Made by a program: the position numbers and the translations under genes | The notes under the pieces: generated by a model | What the model saw: only the letters and a program-made list of their open reading frames with translations | Databases searched by the model: none | What the model was told of the DNA's origin: nothing | Assembly: GCA_963771705.1 (NCBI GenBank) | Contig: CAVYUP010000006.1 | Coordinates: 1 to 64,000, forward strand | Source: DATFVA01 sp963771705 | GTDB lineage: Bacteria; Bacteroidota; Ignavibacteria; Ignavibacteriales; Ignavibacteriaceae | Length of the DNA: 64,000 nucleotides | Direction of reading: 5' to 3' | Part shown: positions 54,831-64,000 of the stretch, in pieces | Numbering within the stretch: the first letter of the stretch is position 1 | How the letters are laid out: every line of letters starts with the position of its first letter

Positions 54831-56182
54831 AATTCCAGTATTTTTTGTGTAGAAGAAGTTATTTTAAACCTGTCGTCGATCCGTAATCCAATTACCCAGA
54901 CAACTTTATTCCTGCTCAATAAGATAAGATGATTTTTTTTGCCGAAGGACTCAACTTTTTGCTCGTTCAGAAAATCGGATATCTTTTTCGTTCCATTCAT
55001 ACCCAGGGGATGAAAGGAATCGCCCTCTTTCCATCTTCTTATTGTGAATTCGTCACTTACAGAGTCTGCTGAAATATACTCTTTATTTTTATTATTTGAA
55101 TAAACCTTTGAACCATTATCACAAATTCTTATAGAAAATATTCCTCCGGGTATTCTTATGGTCTCACCGGTACGGATCTCAGCCTCAAAATTCTTTTGAT
55201 TATCCTGATCGGACACAAATTTAAGGTGATCCCTCTCCCTGAACACTACAATCCCCCCGGAAAGTTCAATTTTTCTTCCGGTTTGAGCCTGTTCCAGCGA
55301 CAATAACTTTTTAATGTCATATGAATAAATCTGGATTCCCAGTTCTCTTACCAGGATATTTTTCAGAAGCATCCCTCTCAACGCTTTATCCGCTCTCCGG
55401 AGATCCCCTAAAGCTATAACAAGGTTTCCTGATAGGTCTCTTTCAATATTTCCGAAAACCTTTGTCTCATTAGCAAGGATATAATCTTTGATATTCCCAA
55501 AATTCTCTGAAGATATCAGCAGGGCATGGTCAACAGATGGATTCAGTCTTTCCCTGATAAGAGGGAGAATTTTATTACGCAGGAAATTTCTGTCGAAGTT
55601 TACCTCTTCGTTGGATTTATCGATACGATACGCAATTTTATTTGCTGATAGATAGGCCAAAATTTCCTTTTTTGTGAAGCAAAGTATTGGTCTGATTATA
55701 TTATCCCTTTCAACGGGTATACCGGAGATACCATCCAGTCCGGTTCCCTTAATTACATTCAGCAGAACCGTCTCAGTATTATCATCAGCATTGTGAGCGG
55801 TAGCAATCTTATCCAGTTCGTTTTTTTTCAGCAGCTTATCAAATTCCCTGTAACGGATTATCCTTCCGGCCTCCTCAAGAGAGTATCCGTTTTTGTCTGC
55901 AAAAGATCTGACGTTTTTCTTAACGGAAGTAAAATCTATTTTTTTATACGAGCAAAACTCCGCGCAGAAATTTTCATCTTCAGCTGCGGCAGCGCCTCTC
56001 AGACTATGATTGATATGTATGGCGGAGACTTCAATTCCCAATCTTTTTTGGAACTTGTGAAGAAGAAAAAGAAGAAAAACTGAGTCGGGTCCCCCGCTGA
56101 AAGCAGTAAGTATCTTATCTCCTTTTCCAATCAGCTCCTTTTCATCTATAAACTTCAGGAATTTCTGTTCTGTGCGGTTCAT
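54818..56182 (-). CDS. tilS: tRNA(Ile)-lysidine synthetase
   Basis: A 454-residue PP-loop ATPase with TAFSGGPDSVFLLFLLHK, AIHINHSLRG, IATAHNADDNTETVLLNVIK and GTGLDGISGIP. The C-terminal domains of TilS (FTIRRWKEGDSFHPLGMNG) are present. It converts C34 to lysidine in the tRNA-Ile that reads AUA. Confidence 0.95.
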   Translation of the reverse strand: MNRTEQKFLKFIDEKELIGKGDKILTAFSGGPDSVFLLFLLHKFQKRLGIEVSAIHINHSLRGAAAAEDENFCAEFCSYKKIDFTSVKKNVRSFADKNGYSLEEAGRIIRYREFDKLLKKNELDKIATAHNADDNTETVLLNVIKGTGLDGISGIPVERDNIIRPILCFTKKEILAYLSANKIAYRIDKSNEEVNFDRNFLRNKILPLIRERLNPSVDHALLISSENFGNIKDYILANETKVFGNIERDLSGNLVIALGDLRRADKALRGMLLKNILVRELGIQIYSYDIKKLLSLEQAQTGRKIELSGGIVVFRERDHLKFVSDQDNQKNFEAEIRTGETIRIPGGIFSIRICDNGSKVYSNNKNKEYISADSVSDEFTIRRWKEGDSFHPLGMNGTKKISDFLNEQKVESFGKKNHLILLSRNKVVWVIGLRIDDRFKITSSTQKILELCLN

Positions 56183-56194
56183 TAGGCTAATTAA

Positions 56195-56788
56195 CTATTC
56201 CTTGTTCTCCATTATTCTTTCAACGTACTTCCCGAGTACGTCAAACTCAAGGTTAACAGTACTGCCCGGTTTCCTTGTAGAAAAAACCGTTTCCTCCCAG
56301 GTATGAGGAATTATACCTATCCCGAAAACGTTATCTTTCAGTTCCGCAACGGTCATACTCACCCCGTCAATTGAAACAGAACCGACATATATCAGGTACT
56401 GCTTAAAATCATCAGGAAAACGAATCTTCATAAAATGACTGTTCGACAATTCCTTTATTTCCACAACTTCGCCTTTTGTATCCACATGTCCAAGTACGAA
56501 ATGCCCCCCCAGCCTGGCGTCCGCTTTAAGAGGACGTTCAAGGTTAACAGGATCCCCGATATTTAATTCTCCCAGGTTTGTTTTCTTCAATGTTTCTTCG
56601 ATAGTATCCATCGCAACAGAGTTATTTTTTTTCTCAACCACTGTAAGGCAGCATCCGTTAACGCTTATACTGCTGCCGATCTGCGTATCCTCCAGGACCT
56701 TCTCAGCCTTTATCACAAGCCTGAAACCGTCGCCTGTTTTAATTTTATCTATTAGAGTTCCTTTTTCTTCAACAAGCCCCGTAAACAT
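56195..56788 (-). CDS. ribE: Riboflavin synthase alpha subunit
   Basis: The 197-residue protein starts MFTGLVEEKG and has two lumazine-binding repeats, the first with SISVNGCCLTVVE and the second with GHFVLGHVDTKGEV and SVSIDGVSMTV. It makes riboflavin from two lumazine molecules. It lies 92 bp downstream of ribD; no FMN riboswitch was seen. Confidence 0.95.
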   Translation of the reverse strand: MFTGLVEEKGTLIDKIKTGDGFRLVIKAEKVLEDTQIGSSISVNGCCLTVVEKKNNSVAMDTIEETLKKTNLGELNIGDPVNLERPLKADARLGGHFVLGHVDTKGEVVEIKELSNSHFMKIRFPDDFKQYLIYVGSVSIDGVSMTVAELKDNVFGIGIIPHTWEETVFSTRKPGSTVNLEFDVLGKYVERIMENKE

Positions 56789-56880
56789 TTTATTTCTCCT
56801 GAATTTGTAGTTTTTGAAGCTTTAAAGTTACGAATAATTGAGCAGACAGTTGAATGAGAGGGCAGAATTTGGTGAATAAA

Positions 56881-57969
56881 TTATTTTTTGTCTAACTGAA
56901 GGAGCAGATCTTCCCCTATACGTTCAAAGTTCTTGATTTTAACATTAAGCGTGTTTTTTATACTCTTAACACCTATATCCTCCACTATGGGGATACCCTG
57001 ACCCGCAATTTTTGGAGAGATGAACAGGAAAATATCATCATACAATCTGCTTCGTATAAAAGATGAAAATACCCTGCTTCCTCCTTCAACAAGTACAGAG
57101 GCAATGTTATTTTTAGCAAGCTGTTTAACCACACTTCTTAAATTAAGACTCCCGTTCTTATTCCCTAAGGCAAAAATAACCTGTACGCCAAGCGATTCCA
57201 GCTTTTTCACCTTCCTCTTCCCCTCGTTGTTTTTTGAAGTTACCACAATAGTTTTATGGTCATTATTTCTGGTAAACAGCTTCTTGTCTGTTTTAAGATT
57301 TAACGCGCTGTCAAGTATTATTCTCTGCGGGTTCCTTCCGTCCGTCAGCCTTACTGTAAGAGAAGGGTCATCCTTTCCCACTGTACCGGCTCCTACGAGC
57401 ACCGCATCGTAATTAGCCCGCAGCTGATGAACAAATTTCCGCGACTGCATCGAAGATATCCACTGAGAACCCCCTTTTGAATCAGCTATCTTTCCGTCGA
57501 GCGTCTGGGCGGCTTTAAGGCTGATGTAAGGAATTTTTTTTGTGATAAATTTGAAGAAAAATTTATTCAGATTGATGCAGTCATTTTCAAGAACACCAAC
57601 CTTTACTTCAATTCCGGCTGATTTCAGTTTCTTTACCCCGTTCCCGCTTACGAGCGGGTTCATATCCAGGGTGCCGATAACAACTTTTTTTATTTTGCTT
57701 TCTATGATGCGGTCGACGCACGGAGGGGTTTTGCCATAATGGCTGCATGGCTCAAGGTTGATGAAAAGAGTGCTTCCATCAACCGGCTCTCTGGCATTTT
57801 CAATTGCATTTATTTCAGCGTGGTTTGCTCCGAATTTATGATGATAACCAGCTCCAATAATCCTGTCATTCTTTACGAGTATACATCCCACAAGGGGATT
57901 CGGACTAACTTCTCCTTTTCCTTTTTTTGCGATCTCTAATGCTAACTGTATGTAGGATTCGTCAGTCAA
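56881..57969 (-). CDS. ribD: Bifunctional riboflavin deaminase/reductase
   Basis: The 362-residue protein has a zinc deaminase domain (HAEINAIENA, EPCSHYGKTPPCVDRII) followed by a reductase domain (SLKAAQTLDGKIADSKGGSQ, YDAVLVGAGTVGKDDPSLTV, VLVEGGSRVFSSFI). Both halves are intact. It follows greA by 21 bp, so it is probably cotranscribed with greA. Confidence 0.95.
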   Translation of the reverse strand: MTDESYIQLALEIAKKGKGEVSPNPLVGCILVKNDRIIGAGYHHKFGANHAEINAIENAREPVDGSTLFINLEPCSHYGKTPPCVDRIIESKIKKVVIGTLDMNPLVSGNGVKKLKSAGIEVKVGVLENDCINLNKFFFKFITKKIPYISLKAAQTLDGKIADSKGGSQWISSMQSRKFVHQLRANYDAVLVGAGTVGKDDPSLTVRLTDGRNPQRIILDSALNLKTDKKLFTRNNDHKTIVVTSKNNEGKRKVKKLESLGVQVIFALGNKNGSLNLRSVVKQLAKNNIASVLVEGGSRVFSSFIRSRLYDDIFLFISPKIAGQGIPIVEDIGVKSIKNTLNVKIKNFERIGEDLLLQLDKK

Positions 57970-57990
57970 TCTTTTATAGATTGTTGAGTA

Positions 57991-58467
57991 TTATTTTATG
58001 TTTAATATTTCAAATTCAAGCATTCCTGCCGGCGCTTTTACTTTTATTTTTTCTCCAACTTTCGAACCCATTAGCCCCTGTCCTACCGGTGAAGTAACGG
58101 ATATCTTCCCTGCCTGGAAATCCGCTTCTTCAGGTGAAACTAATGTGTACTCGATTTTTTTCTTATTCTTTAGATTTATTATGCTTACTGTTGAAAGAAT
58201 ATGCACCTTGTCCTTTTCAAAATGGTTGGTATCTATTATTCTTGCTCTGGAAACAACATCCTCAAGCTTACTTATTCTCAATTCGAATAATCCCTGCTCT
58301 TCTTTCGCGGCATCATATTCAGCATTTTCGGAAAGGTCGCCGTGGGCCCGGGCCTCAGCTATCTTCTGAGCCATCTCCTTACGCCCGTTGGTTTTTAATT
58401 CCCGAAGTTCTTTCTCCAACTCAACCAGCCTTTCCCTGGTTAAATAGACAAAATTTCCTTCCGCCAT
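57991..58467 (-). CDS. greA: Transcription elongation factor GreA
   Basis: The 158-residue protein has the coiled-coil N-terminus (RLVELEKELRELKT, ARAHGDLSENAEYDAAKEEQ) with the acidic tip, and the C-terminal FKBP-like domain (SVGEKIKVKAP-like, TSPVGQGLMGSKVG). It stimulates RNA cleavage by backtracked polymerase. Confidence 0.96.
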   Translation of the reverse strand: MAEGNFVYLTRERLVELEKELRELKTNGRKEMAQKIAEARAHGDLSENAEYDAAKEEQGLFELRISKLEDVVSRARIIDTNHFEKDKVHILSTVSIINLKNKKKIEYTLVSPEEADFQAGKISVTSPVGQGLMGSKVGEKIKVKAPAGMLEFEILNIK

Positions 58468-58493
58468 CTCTCTCTCAGATAATTGGTGAATTT

Positions 58494-58525
58494 AAAAAAA
58501 AATTGCCACCGCATTTCCGCAGTGG
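58494..58525 (-). terminator. Intrinsic terminator of the M1 peptidase gene
   Basis: On the minus strand CCACTGC, a GGAAAT loop and GCGGTGG form a 7-bp stem with one mismatch, followed by CAA and a T9 run. It lies about 95 bp past the peptidase stop and just upstream of greA, isolating the two units. Confidence 0.75.
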
Positions 58526-58619
58526 TCATCCCGAAAATAAATAATTAAACTTTCCTTGTCAAGAATGGATGGATTGTTGGTTTACTATTTGGCGAATTAA
58601 AGAATTGACGAATTGATGA

Positions 58620-60584
58620 TTATTTCACCACTACCATCTTCTTAGATTCTGTAAAGCCGGGTACGGTGAGAGTATAATAATAAATTCCGCTTGATATTCC
58701 CGGTACCTTTAGTTCAGCCTCATAAATACCTGCAGGCTTATCTTCATTAACAAGAACCGCAACCAGCTGTCCAAGGGCGTTATAGACAGTCAGTTTAACA
58801 GGAACGAATCCCTGCTGGCTCACGGGTATCTCATATCGTATTGTGGTTGAGGGATTAAAGGGGTTCGGATAATTCTGTTCAAGGACATAGCTTTCCGGTT
58901 TGGTTATATCGGTGGAATCCGTAACCTGGACATCCTTCATTATTTTATTCCCTGGATCAAAAGAAAAATACTCAGGTCTTCCGCGGATGTTAAATACAAA
59001 ATCCTGAACCAACTGGTTATTAAATATCCTGAAGGTTGTATCCATCGATGCTGTATGGATGTTTATATCTATCGGCATTGTGAAGAAAGCAGGGCTGGAG
59101 CGAGGAGCCTGGCTCAATGTCATGGTTATTTCATAAAGATTCGTTCCGGTTCTGTTAAAATTCCAGGAATAGCTATACCTGGGATAACCTTTTCCATAGA
59201 TCCATTCATCAAAAAAATAACCAAGATCTTGTCCATACACGCTTTCAGCAGCATTTCGGAAATCTTCGGTAGATGCATTGTTATATCTCAGGGAAGGCGC
59301 AGCGGCATATGTTTTCATTATATGGAAAAAGACAGAGTCACCTGTTACTCCCCTAAGCATATGCAGCACAATGGCACCCTTTGCGTAGGTACTAGCATAG
59401 TTGAAAATAGTGTTAGCCGAGCTGATATCCTCAGCATATACAGAGGTCTTGGCAGTTCTTGCATATGACATAAGAGATTCAATATAAGAGCTGTAGGATG
59501 ACTCATCGAGCGCCTCAAAGTAAACGGCCTCAGAGTATGTTGCAAATCCTTCATTCAGCCAGATTTCATGCCAGTTTTTACAGGTTATCATATCACCGAA
59601 CCACTGATGAGCTAGTTCGTGCGCAATGATGGATTCACTAAAAGACCCAAGCGAGGTAATTGTCTGATGTTCCATCCCGCCGCCCCATCCAAATTCAGCA
59701 TGACCATATTTCTGATCGATAAATGGATACAAGCCGTATTTCCGGGAAAAAATCTCCAGCATATTTACCGTTTTATTGAGCAGCGATTTGACGTCATTAA
59801 AATGCTCCGGATAAATATAATGTACAACCGGCATCGAATCGTTCGGGGCATAATGAAAGTAGTTTTTGTATACCGTATAATTTGTAATCGCCATCGAGAT
59901 GAGGTAATTGGCGATCGGATATTTATTAAACCAGTAATAGGTATGGGTTCCATTCCCGTTTTCAATTACATCCTGAAGCACACCGTTTGATGCCGCAATG
60001 AATTCATTCGCACAGGTAAGATTAACCTGTGAAGAATCGGCTTTGTCGTCGGGATTATCTTTGCATGGCCACCAGTCGCGTGCACCGTAAGGTTCGCTTA
60101 GCGTCCATATAGCAGGACTCTCATCATGAGTTCCAAACTCTATGCTTCCGAATCCGTTTGACTCAGGCACTCCCTCATAATATACTATAACACTGAATCT
60201 ATCACCTATGCCGTACGTCTGAGGTATCTGTATATCCAGTTTATCATCCTGATGGGTAAACGAAAGCCGGGCTCCTTCCCAAATTACGGAATCCACAGAA
60301 AGATTGCTGTTCAGGTCAAGGAAGAAAGAGTCTATTGAAGTGTTCGCCGGAACTGCATCCACCCGGACAGCCCCTATAAGATAATCAGGAGAATGGGTTA
60401 GTGTAAGATCAAGTTTATAATATTTTACATCGATGGAGGCATCCCCCGGGTAAAGGACTTTTGAAAGTGACTCTGAGTTTCTGTATTTCTGCAGCTCACT
60501 TTTTGCGATACCAGGATCAGGACTCTGAGCACAGACCGATGCCGAAAGAGCAAACAGGAGCGTTATTATAAATATTTTTCGCAT
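58620..60584 (-). CDS. Secreted M1-family aminopeptidase with T9SS sorting domain
   Basis: The 654-residue protein has a signal peptide (IITLLFALSASVCAQ), an N-terminal beta domain, a GGGMEHQT exopeptidase-type motif, and the gluzincin site HELAHQWFGD with the third ligand Glu in WLNEGFATYSEAVYFEALDE. The C-terminal approximately 80 residues form a T9SS type A sorting domain (QNYPNPFNPSTTIRYEIP to KKMVVVK). GGGMEHQ departs from the usual GAMEN. It should be exported and act on peptides outside the cell. Confidence 0.93.
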   Translation of the reverse strand: MRKIFIITLLFALSASVCAQSPDPGIAKSELQKYRNSESLSKVLYPGDASIDVKYYKLDLTLTHSPDYLIGAVRVDAVPANTSIDSFFLDLNSNLSVDSVIWEGARLSFTHQDDKLDIQIPQTYGIGDRFSVIVYYEGVPESNGFGSIEFGTHDESPAIWTLSEPYGARDWWPCKDNPDDKADSSQVNLTCANEFIAASNGVLQDVIENGNGTHTYYWFNKYPIANYLISMAITNYTVYKNYFHYAPNDSMPVVHYIYPEHFNDVKSLLNKTVNMLEIFSRKYGLYPFIDQKYGHAEFGWGGGMEHQTITSLGSFSESIIAHELAHQWFGDMITCKNWHEIWLNEGFATYSEAVYFEALDESSYSSYIESLMSYARTAKTSVYAEDISSANTIFNYASTYAKGAIVLHMLRGVTGDSVFFHIMKTYAAAPSLRYNNASTEDFRNAAESVYGQDLGYFFDEWIYGKGYPRYSYSWNFNRTGTNLYEITMTLSQAPRSSPAFFTMPIDINIHTASMDTTFRIFNNQLVQDFVFNIRGRPEYFSFDPGNKIMKDVQVTDSTDITKPESYVLEQNYPNPFNPSTTIRYEIPVSQQGFVPVKLTVYNALGQLVAVLVNEDKPAGIYEAELKVPGISSGIYYYTLTVPGFTESKKMVVVK

Positions 60585-60660
60585 TTCTTCGAATAATAAT
60601 ATATAATGTTAACCAGCGTTGTATTCAGAGTCAATACATCTGCATCGTTAATAATTTTCC

Positions 60661-63600
60661 CTATCCGGCTTCCTGTATTCTGCATATGGCCCTGAACCCG
60701 CAGAAGCGGCAGGCTTTTTCTTCACGCTTATCAATCTGTGAAAGCCTGAAGTCTCCTCTGCTTATTCCCTCCACATAACTGTTGATAGCTTTGACGCATG
60801 TTTCAATAAGTTCATCAAAAAGTTCAGCAGTTTCTTCCGGAGTTTTATTCTTTCCGAAACCAATACCCTTTTTGCCGAAATCAGACGCGTTATATTTTAG
60901 TGAATACAGAAGCGCTCCCGCAGGTTTATAATCTTCATCAAGTTCCGCTTTTATTATTTCCTTCGCAGCAAAAAGATAAAGCGGCAGCTGCAGCTTAAGT
61001 CCGGCATACACATCCTGCATCGGAAGATCCTTCTTACCTGTTTTATAATCATATACCCTAAAAAGGTTCTCATCACTGTTAATATCGATCCTGTCGATTT
61101 TACCTCTCACATTTACTTCTCCCGCCTTAAGCTCATTTAAGAGAACCTCCTGCCCCTGTTCCTTCCGCACGCTTCCGAAACCGGTTTCAAAGAATTCCGG
61201 GACAAACCCTTCGTTATCTTCTCTTTCGGAAGCCAGGAATTTGTATAGGATAGAATTCTTCCTGTCTCCTCCCACGCCGAATATCTTTTCTTTTTCAAAA
61301 AAGGAAAGAGGTGAATTGAAGTTTATATCCCCAACCATTTTTTCGGCTGTTTGAAATAGTATTTTTTCAGCACGCAGGAAGACGGTCTCACTGCAGCCCC
61401 CGAGCACAATGTTCTGCTCTTTTAATTTTGAGTAGAAAGTAAACAGGATAGCGTGAATAAGACTTCCGAGCTCAAGCGCCTCAATTTCCTCTGTGGGCTC
61501 TTCAAAAATATCCAGTCTGAGCACCCTTTCGGCAAAATACCTGTAGGGACATAAGGCATAGGTTTCCAGCTGTGTAATAGAAAACTGCCTTTCGCCCATC
61601 TTATCCAGCCTCTCTTCAGCTGCTTCAGATAAATCGTCTGAAATAAATCCGGTATAAACAGATTCGCCAAAAGGTTCGGTACTCCTTAAACTGTCAATCC
61701 TCATTGCTTCATTTATTTCATCCTTGTTGATGGAAGCTTCAGCAAGAGGCACAAGCTGTTCGGTCTTTTCAACACCGTATCTTCCTATAAATGTAAGAAG
61801 CTGTTCCTTAGTATAAATTGTGTTCTTATAATCCTGCTCATCACCGGTTGTAACTTCAAAACAATTCATAAACTCCCGTAGAAAGTCAGACTGAACGAAT
61901 TCCTTTCTTTCATCCCTCCTCGGGTAAGTCAGGTACAGTTTTTTATTCCACGCGCAGAGCGACTGGTAGAAAAGATATCTTTCCTCTGTCAAATGGTTGC
62001 GTTCCCCTCTTGTTCTGGCCATCGATCCCGAGAAAAATATTTCGGGGGAAAATCTTGTAGGGAAATCCCCATCGCATAATCCTCCTATGAAGAGGACACT
62101 GAATTTCAGTCCCCTTATCTCATTCATCGTAGTAATTTGTACTCCGTAACCCGGCTTTTCGCGTATATTAAACCGGGAAGAACTTACAGCCATTCTCAGA
62201 TTATGGAGGTAAAATTTCAGCGGGAACTTTTCTTCCTTTCCGAACTGGTCCTCAAGCAGGGAAAGTATTTCATCGGCAGTTTCAATAAAGACATTTACAG
62301 ATTTAATGTTCATCCCCGCATCTTCTATTCCTCCGGAGAGGAGTCTTACCGGAATTTCAAGACGGGGTATAACCTGATGCAGCTTTTCCCGGAAATCGGG
62401 AATGGACGACTTTACCAGAAATGGTTCAAGGTAATCTCTCAGTTTGCCGATATCTTTCAGCGCGGCAGTGCAGGATTTCTTTATTTCAAAAGCATCATAA
62501 TTGCCCGACTCATTTTCCTCTGCCGAAATAAGAGCTTCATTTAGACTTCTCTGCCAGCTGTCGTATCCCGAAATTATTTTCAACCTGGTAGAAAGTCGCA
62601 TAAGATTTGTTACATCTATCCCCCCCGCACTTATAATACCTCCGCTTAGCGCCCTGAAAATATTTTTGTAATAAAAGTCATTTTCCGCAATCTCCAGGAA
62701 ACTGATAAAAGCAACCACCGGGGAGGCGATGTCGAGCGGAAATCTGTCGGTAAGGTTATACGGGAGTCCGTACAAAGGAAAAACATCCCTGATAATATCG
62801 GAGTAATTACTTATCAGATTAAAGACCACGCAAATTTCCTCAGGTCTCATATTATCGTGAAGGACGAGCTGTTTGATTTCCGAGGCTATCGATTTAATTT
62901 CCTCTTCACGGGTGGAAGCGGAGATAGTTTTGATCCGATCTTTATAGTCCTTCAGAGCAGCACTCCCCTTTTTTGTAAAAAGGTTCTCCCTGTTCTCATC
63001 CTGGAACTGTGTAAAAAGCGAAACTGATTTATCCGGTATTTCAGCAAAACCTCTGGAGAGAAGATTTTCGTAGCAGTTGTCGAGATGCGAAAATATGAGA
63101 GGGTTGTACCTGAAATAATCAAAACTGATAAATAGTTCGATTTTATTTATGGATGACAGCCGGTTTATTATTTCTATTTCAGGAAGGGTAAATTCATCAA
63201 AGCCCTGGATGATGATAAGATTAACTCCCGGGTAGAGAGAAGCAAAATTACTCAGAAAATCCTTGTCACCAAGAGCAAGAAGTTCATTATAAATATCGCC
63301 AGTCTCCCTGCGGAAGGATGAGCTGATCTTAAGCTGATATTTCTCATAAACATTCGCTATATCAAGGGCTTTAATTTTTTCGGATCCGGTAAGCGACTGT
63401 GACTCCAGCCTTATTTTATTGGGATTGATTCCATGCCTTTTATATTCACCTATCACGTTTCTTATTCTCTCTAACGTACCTTTTGGAATCTCACCCCCAT
63501 AGTTTGAGAAGTATTCCAGCCTGGTTTCGCTGAAGCTCTGCTGAAGTAAAACAGAGGCTGCTGCTTCTGTGATCATTGCCGATCTGACCGAATCGGAATT

Positions 63601-63816
63601 GAACAGGAGCTTCGTAGAGACAGACCCTATTGTTTCAAGATTCATCTTTCCTGCCGCCTTCCCGGGCGACCGGGAAACCATTTCTCTGGTGAGGGCCCTT
63701 ATACGACGGTTGGTAGGCACAATCAGCAGGAGCGAGTCGAGACCATGCTGTTTAATCCTTTGATCTATTTCCAGGTCTAAATCAAAACTTTTACGTTTAG
63801 TTTTTGTGAGGATCAT
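60661..63816 (-). CDS. AddB-like PD-(D/E)XK nuclease/inactive helicase
   Basis: The 1051-residue protein resembles AddB/RexB-like subunits. The N-terminal PTNRRIRALTREM replaces a Walker A (no GKT). Inner helicase-like regions follow (IIIQGFDEFTLPEIEII, VQITTMNEIRGLKFSVLFIG). The C-terminal nuclease has RGKIDRIDIN, VYDYKTGKKD and QLPLYLFA, and the Cys set (ALCPYRYFAE, CRFCGFRAIC) suggests an iron-sulfur cluster. It may act in double-strand-break processing. No AddA partner lies within the window. It overlaps the upstream CYTH gene by 4 bp. Confidence 0.83.
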   Translation of the reverse strand: MILTKTKRKSFDLDLEIDQRIKQHGLDSLLLIVPTNRRIRALTREMVSRSPGKAAGKMNLETIGSVSTKLLFNSDSVRSAMITEAAASVLLQQSFSETRLEYFSNYGGEIPKGTLERIRNVIGEYKRHGINPNKIRLESQSLTGSEKIKALDIANVYEKYQLKISSSFRRETGDIYNELLALGDKDFLSNFASLYPGVNLIIIQGFDEFTLPEIEIINRLSSINKIELFISFDYFRYNPLIFSHLDNCYENLLSRGFAEIPDKSVSLFTQFQDENRENLFTKKGSAALKDYKDRIKTISASTREEEIKSIASEIKQLVLHDNMRPEEICVVFNLISNYSDIIRDVFPLYGLPYNLTDRFPLDIASPVVAFISFLEIAENDFYYKNIFRALSGGIISAGGIDVTNLMRLSTRLKIISGYDSWQRSLNEALISAEENESGNYDAFEIKKSCTAALKDIGKLRDYLEPFLVKSSIPDFREKLHQVIPRLEIPVRLLSGGIEDAGMNIKSVNVFIETADEILSLLEDQFGKEEKFPLKFYLHNLRMAVSSSRFNIREKPGYGVQITTMNEIRGLKFSVLFIGGLCDGDFPTRFSPEIFFSGSMARTRGERNHLTEERYLFYQSLCAWNKKLYLTYPRRDERKEFVQSDFLREFMNCFEVTTGDEQDYKNTIYTKEQLLTFIGRYGVEKTEQLVPLAEASINKDEINEAMRIDSLRSTEPFGESVYTGFISDDLSEAAEERLDKMGERQFSITQLETYALCPYRYFAERVLRLDIFEEPTEEIEALELGSLIHAILFTFYSKLKEQNIVLGGCSETVFLRAEKILFQTAEKMVGDINFNSPLSFFEKEKIFGVGGDRKNSILYKFLASEREDNEGFVPEFFETGFGSVRKEQGQEVLLNELKAGEVNVRGKIDRIDINSDENLFRVYDYKTGKKDLPMQDVYAGLKLQLPLYLFAAKEIIKAELDEDYKPAGALLYSLKYNASDFGKKGIGFGKNKTPEETAELFDELIETCVKAINSYVEGISRGDFRLSQIDKREEKACRFCGFRAICRIQEAG

Positions 63817-64000
63817 CTGCCGTCTTTCTCCAGCATGAGGTCTCGGTATGACCTTCGGATCTCCTTCTGCGTGTCGAGCCCGAGGAGTCCGATGATCTTA
63901 TTGAATCTTTTTTCCGCATCATCTTTTCCGTTTATCACTAGCGTTTCCAGTTCGAGGAATGAACCAAGATCTTTCACCGTATCCAGATGTATCCTGGTAT
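63813..64000 (-). CDS. CYTH-domain protein (CyaB-like), C-terminal part only
   Basis: The open frame enters from the right edge and ends at TGA 63813-63815, overlapping the AddB-like ATG as ATGA. The visible 61 residues include TRIHLDTVKDLGSFLELETL and end IRRSYRDLMLEKDGR. RIHLDxVxxLGxFLELE is the conserved C-terminal half of class IV adenylate cyclase/CYTH triphosphatase proteins. The rest lies outside the window. Confidence 0.8.
   Translation of the reverse strand, partial: TRIHLDTVKDLGSFLELETLVINGKDDAEKRFNKIIGLLGLDTQKEIRRSYRDLMLEKDGR

Noticed and set aside
56780..57990. FMN riboswitch ahead of the riboflavin genes
   Set aside because: Only 21 bp separate greA and ribD, and the 92-bp ribD-ribE spacer has no RFN-element features.
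60661..61400. Cas4-like protein (PD-(D/E)XK plus Cys cluster)
   Set aside because: The domain is the C-terminus of a 1051-residue AddB-like protein and there is no CRISPR context.

Overview
The window is a gene-dense bacterial chromosome segment of moderate to low GC. It most likely comes from the Ignavibacteria/Bacteroidota-Chlorobi branch. The evidence is two secreted proteins ending in type IX secretion (T9SS) sorting domains with the NYPNPFNP signature, a PorW/SprE-like T9SS lipoprotein, a DUF4837 lipoprotein, a DUF2723 membrane protein, and a long-form SecA. No rRNA or tRNA gene was found. The lineage is inferred from protein families; no taxonomic marker was searched.

Layout. 1-11.7 kb: a fatty-acid beta-oxidation operon on the minus strand (fadD, fadN, fadA, fadE, a 2,4-dienoyl-CoA reductase and a thioesterase), in the same fadN-fadA-fadE order as Bacillus. 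It is divergent from an ScfR/RamB-type regulator, with a 14-bp perfect palindrome between them. 11.3-23.3 kb: a housekeeping run, mostly minus strand (thioesterase, ltaE, lnt, DedA, ispF, acylphosphatase, EamA, era, YbjQ, an ECF sigma/anti-sigma pair, trxB, queG, a Rieske protein, and an MBL hydrolase with an apparent homopolymer frameshift).

23.3-28.55 kb is an accessory segment. It holds an AT-rich relic that resembles filamentous-phage gene II/X replication proteins, a 14-unit YCF48 repeat protein with a T9SS tail, and a translationally coupled pair of paralogous DUF1670 HTH proteins. Upstream of that pair, a stretch of about 220 nt carries eight GGGGA motifs on the minus strand. Most of these sit in the loops of short hairpins with differing stems, and the stretch ends in a strong intrinsic terminator. 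I read this as a candidate small RNA of Csr/Rsm-sponge-like architecture, or alternatively as a binding-site array for the DUF1670 proteins. It is the most unusual signal in the window.

28.55-44.1 kb: two paralogous ferredoxins, a TPM/LemA pair, an operon of a secreted YidD-like protein with two related membrane proteins, a short-chain acyl-CoA dehydrogenase, rlmN and a TrmH-type methyltransferase on the plus strand, then the minus-strand run secA-glnB-porW-mtgA-AlbA_2. 44.4-50.4 kb: a small LTxxQ secreted protein, an SDR, glnE and a DUF2723 protein. 50.4-64 kb: a long minus-strand series with greA-ribD-ribE-tilS-hpt-ftsH-polyprenol kinase/CDP-transferase-like-DUF4837, a secreted M1 peptidase with its own terminator, a large AddB-like nuclease, and the C-terminus of a CYTH-domain protein at the window edge. 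Many adjacent genes overlap by 4-17 bp, which indicates pervasive translational coupling.
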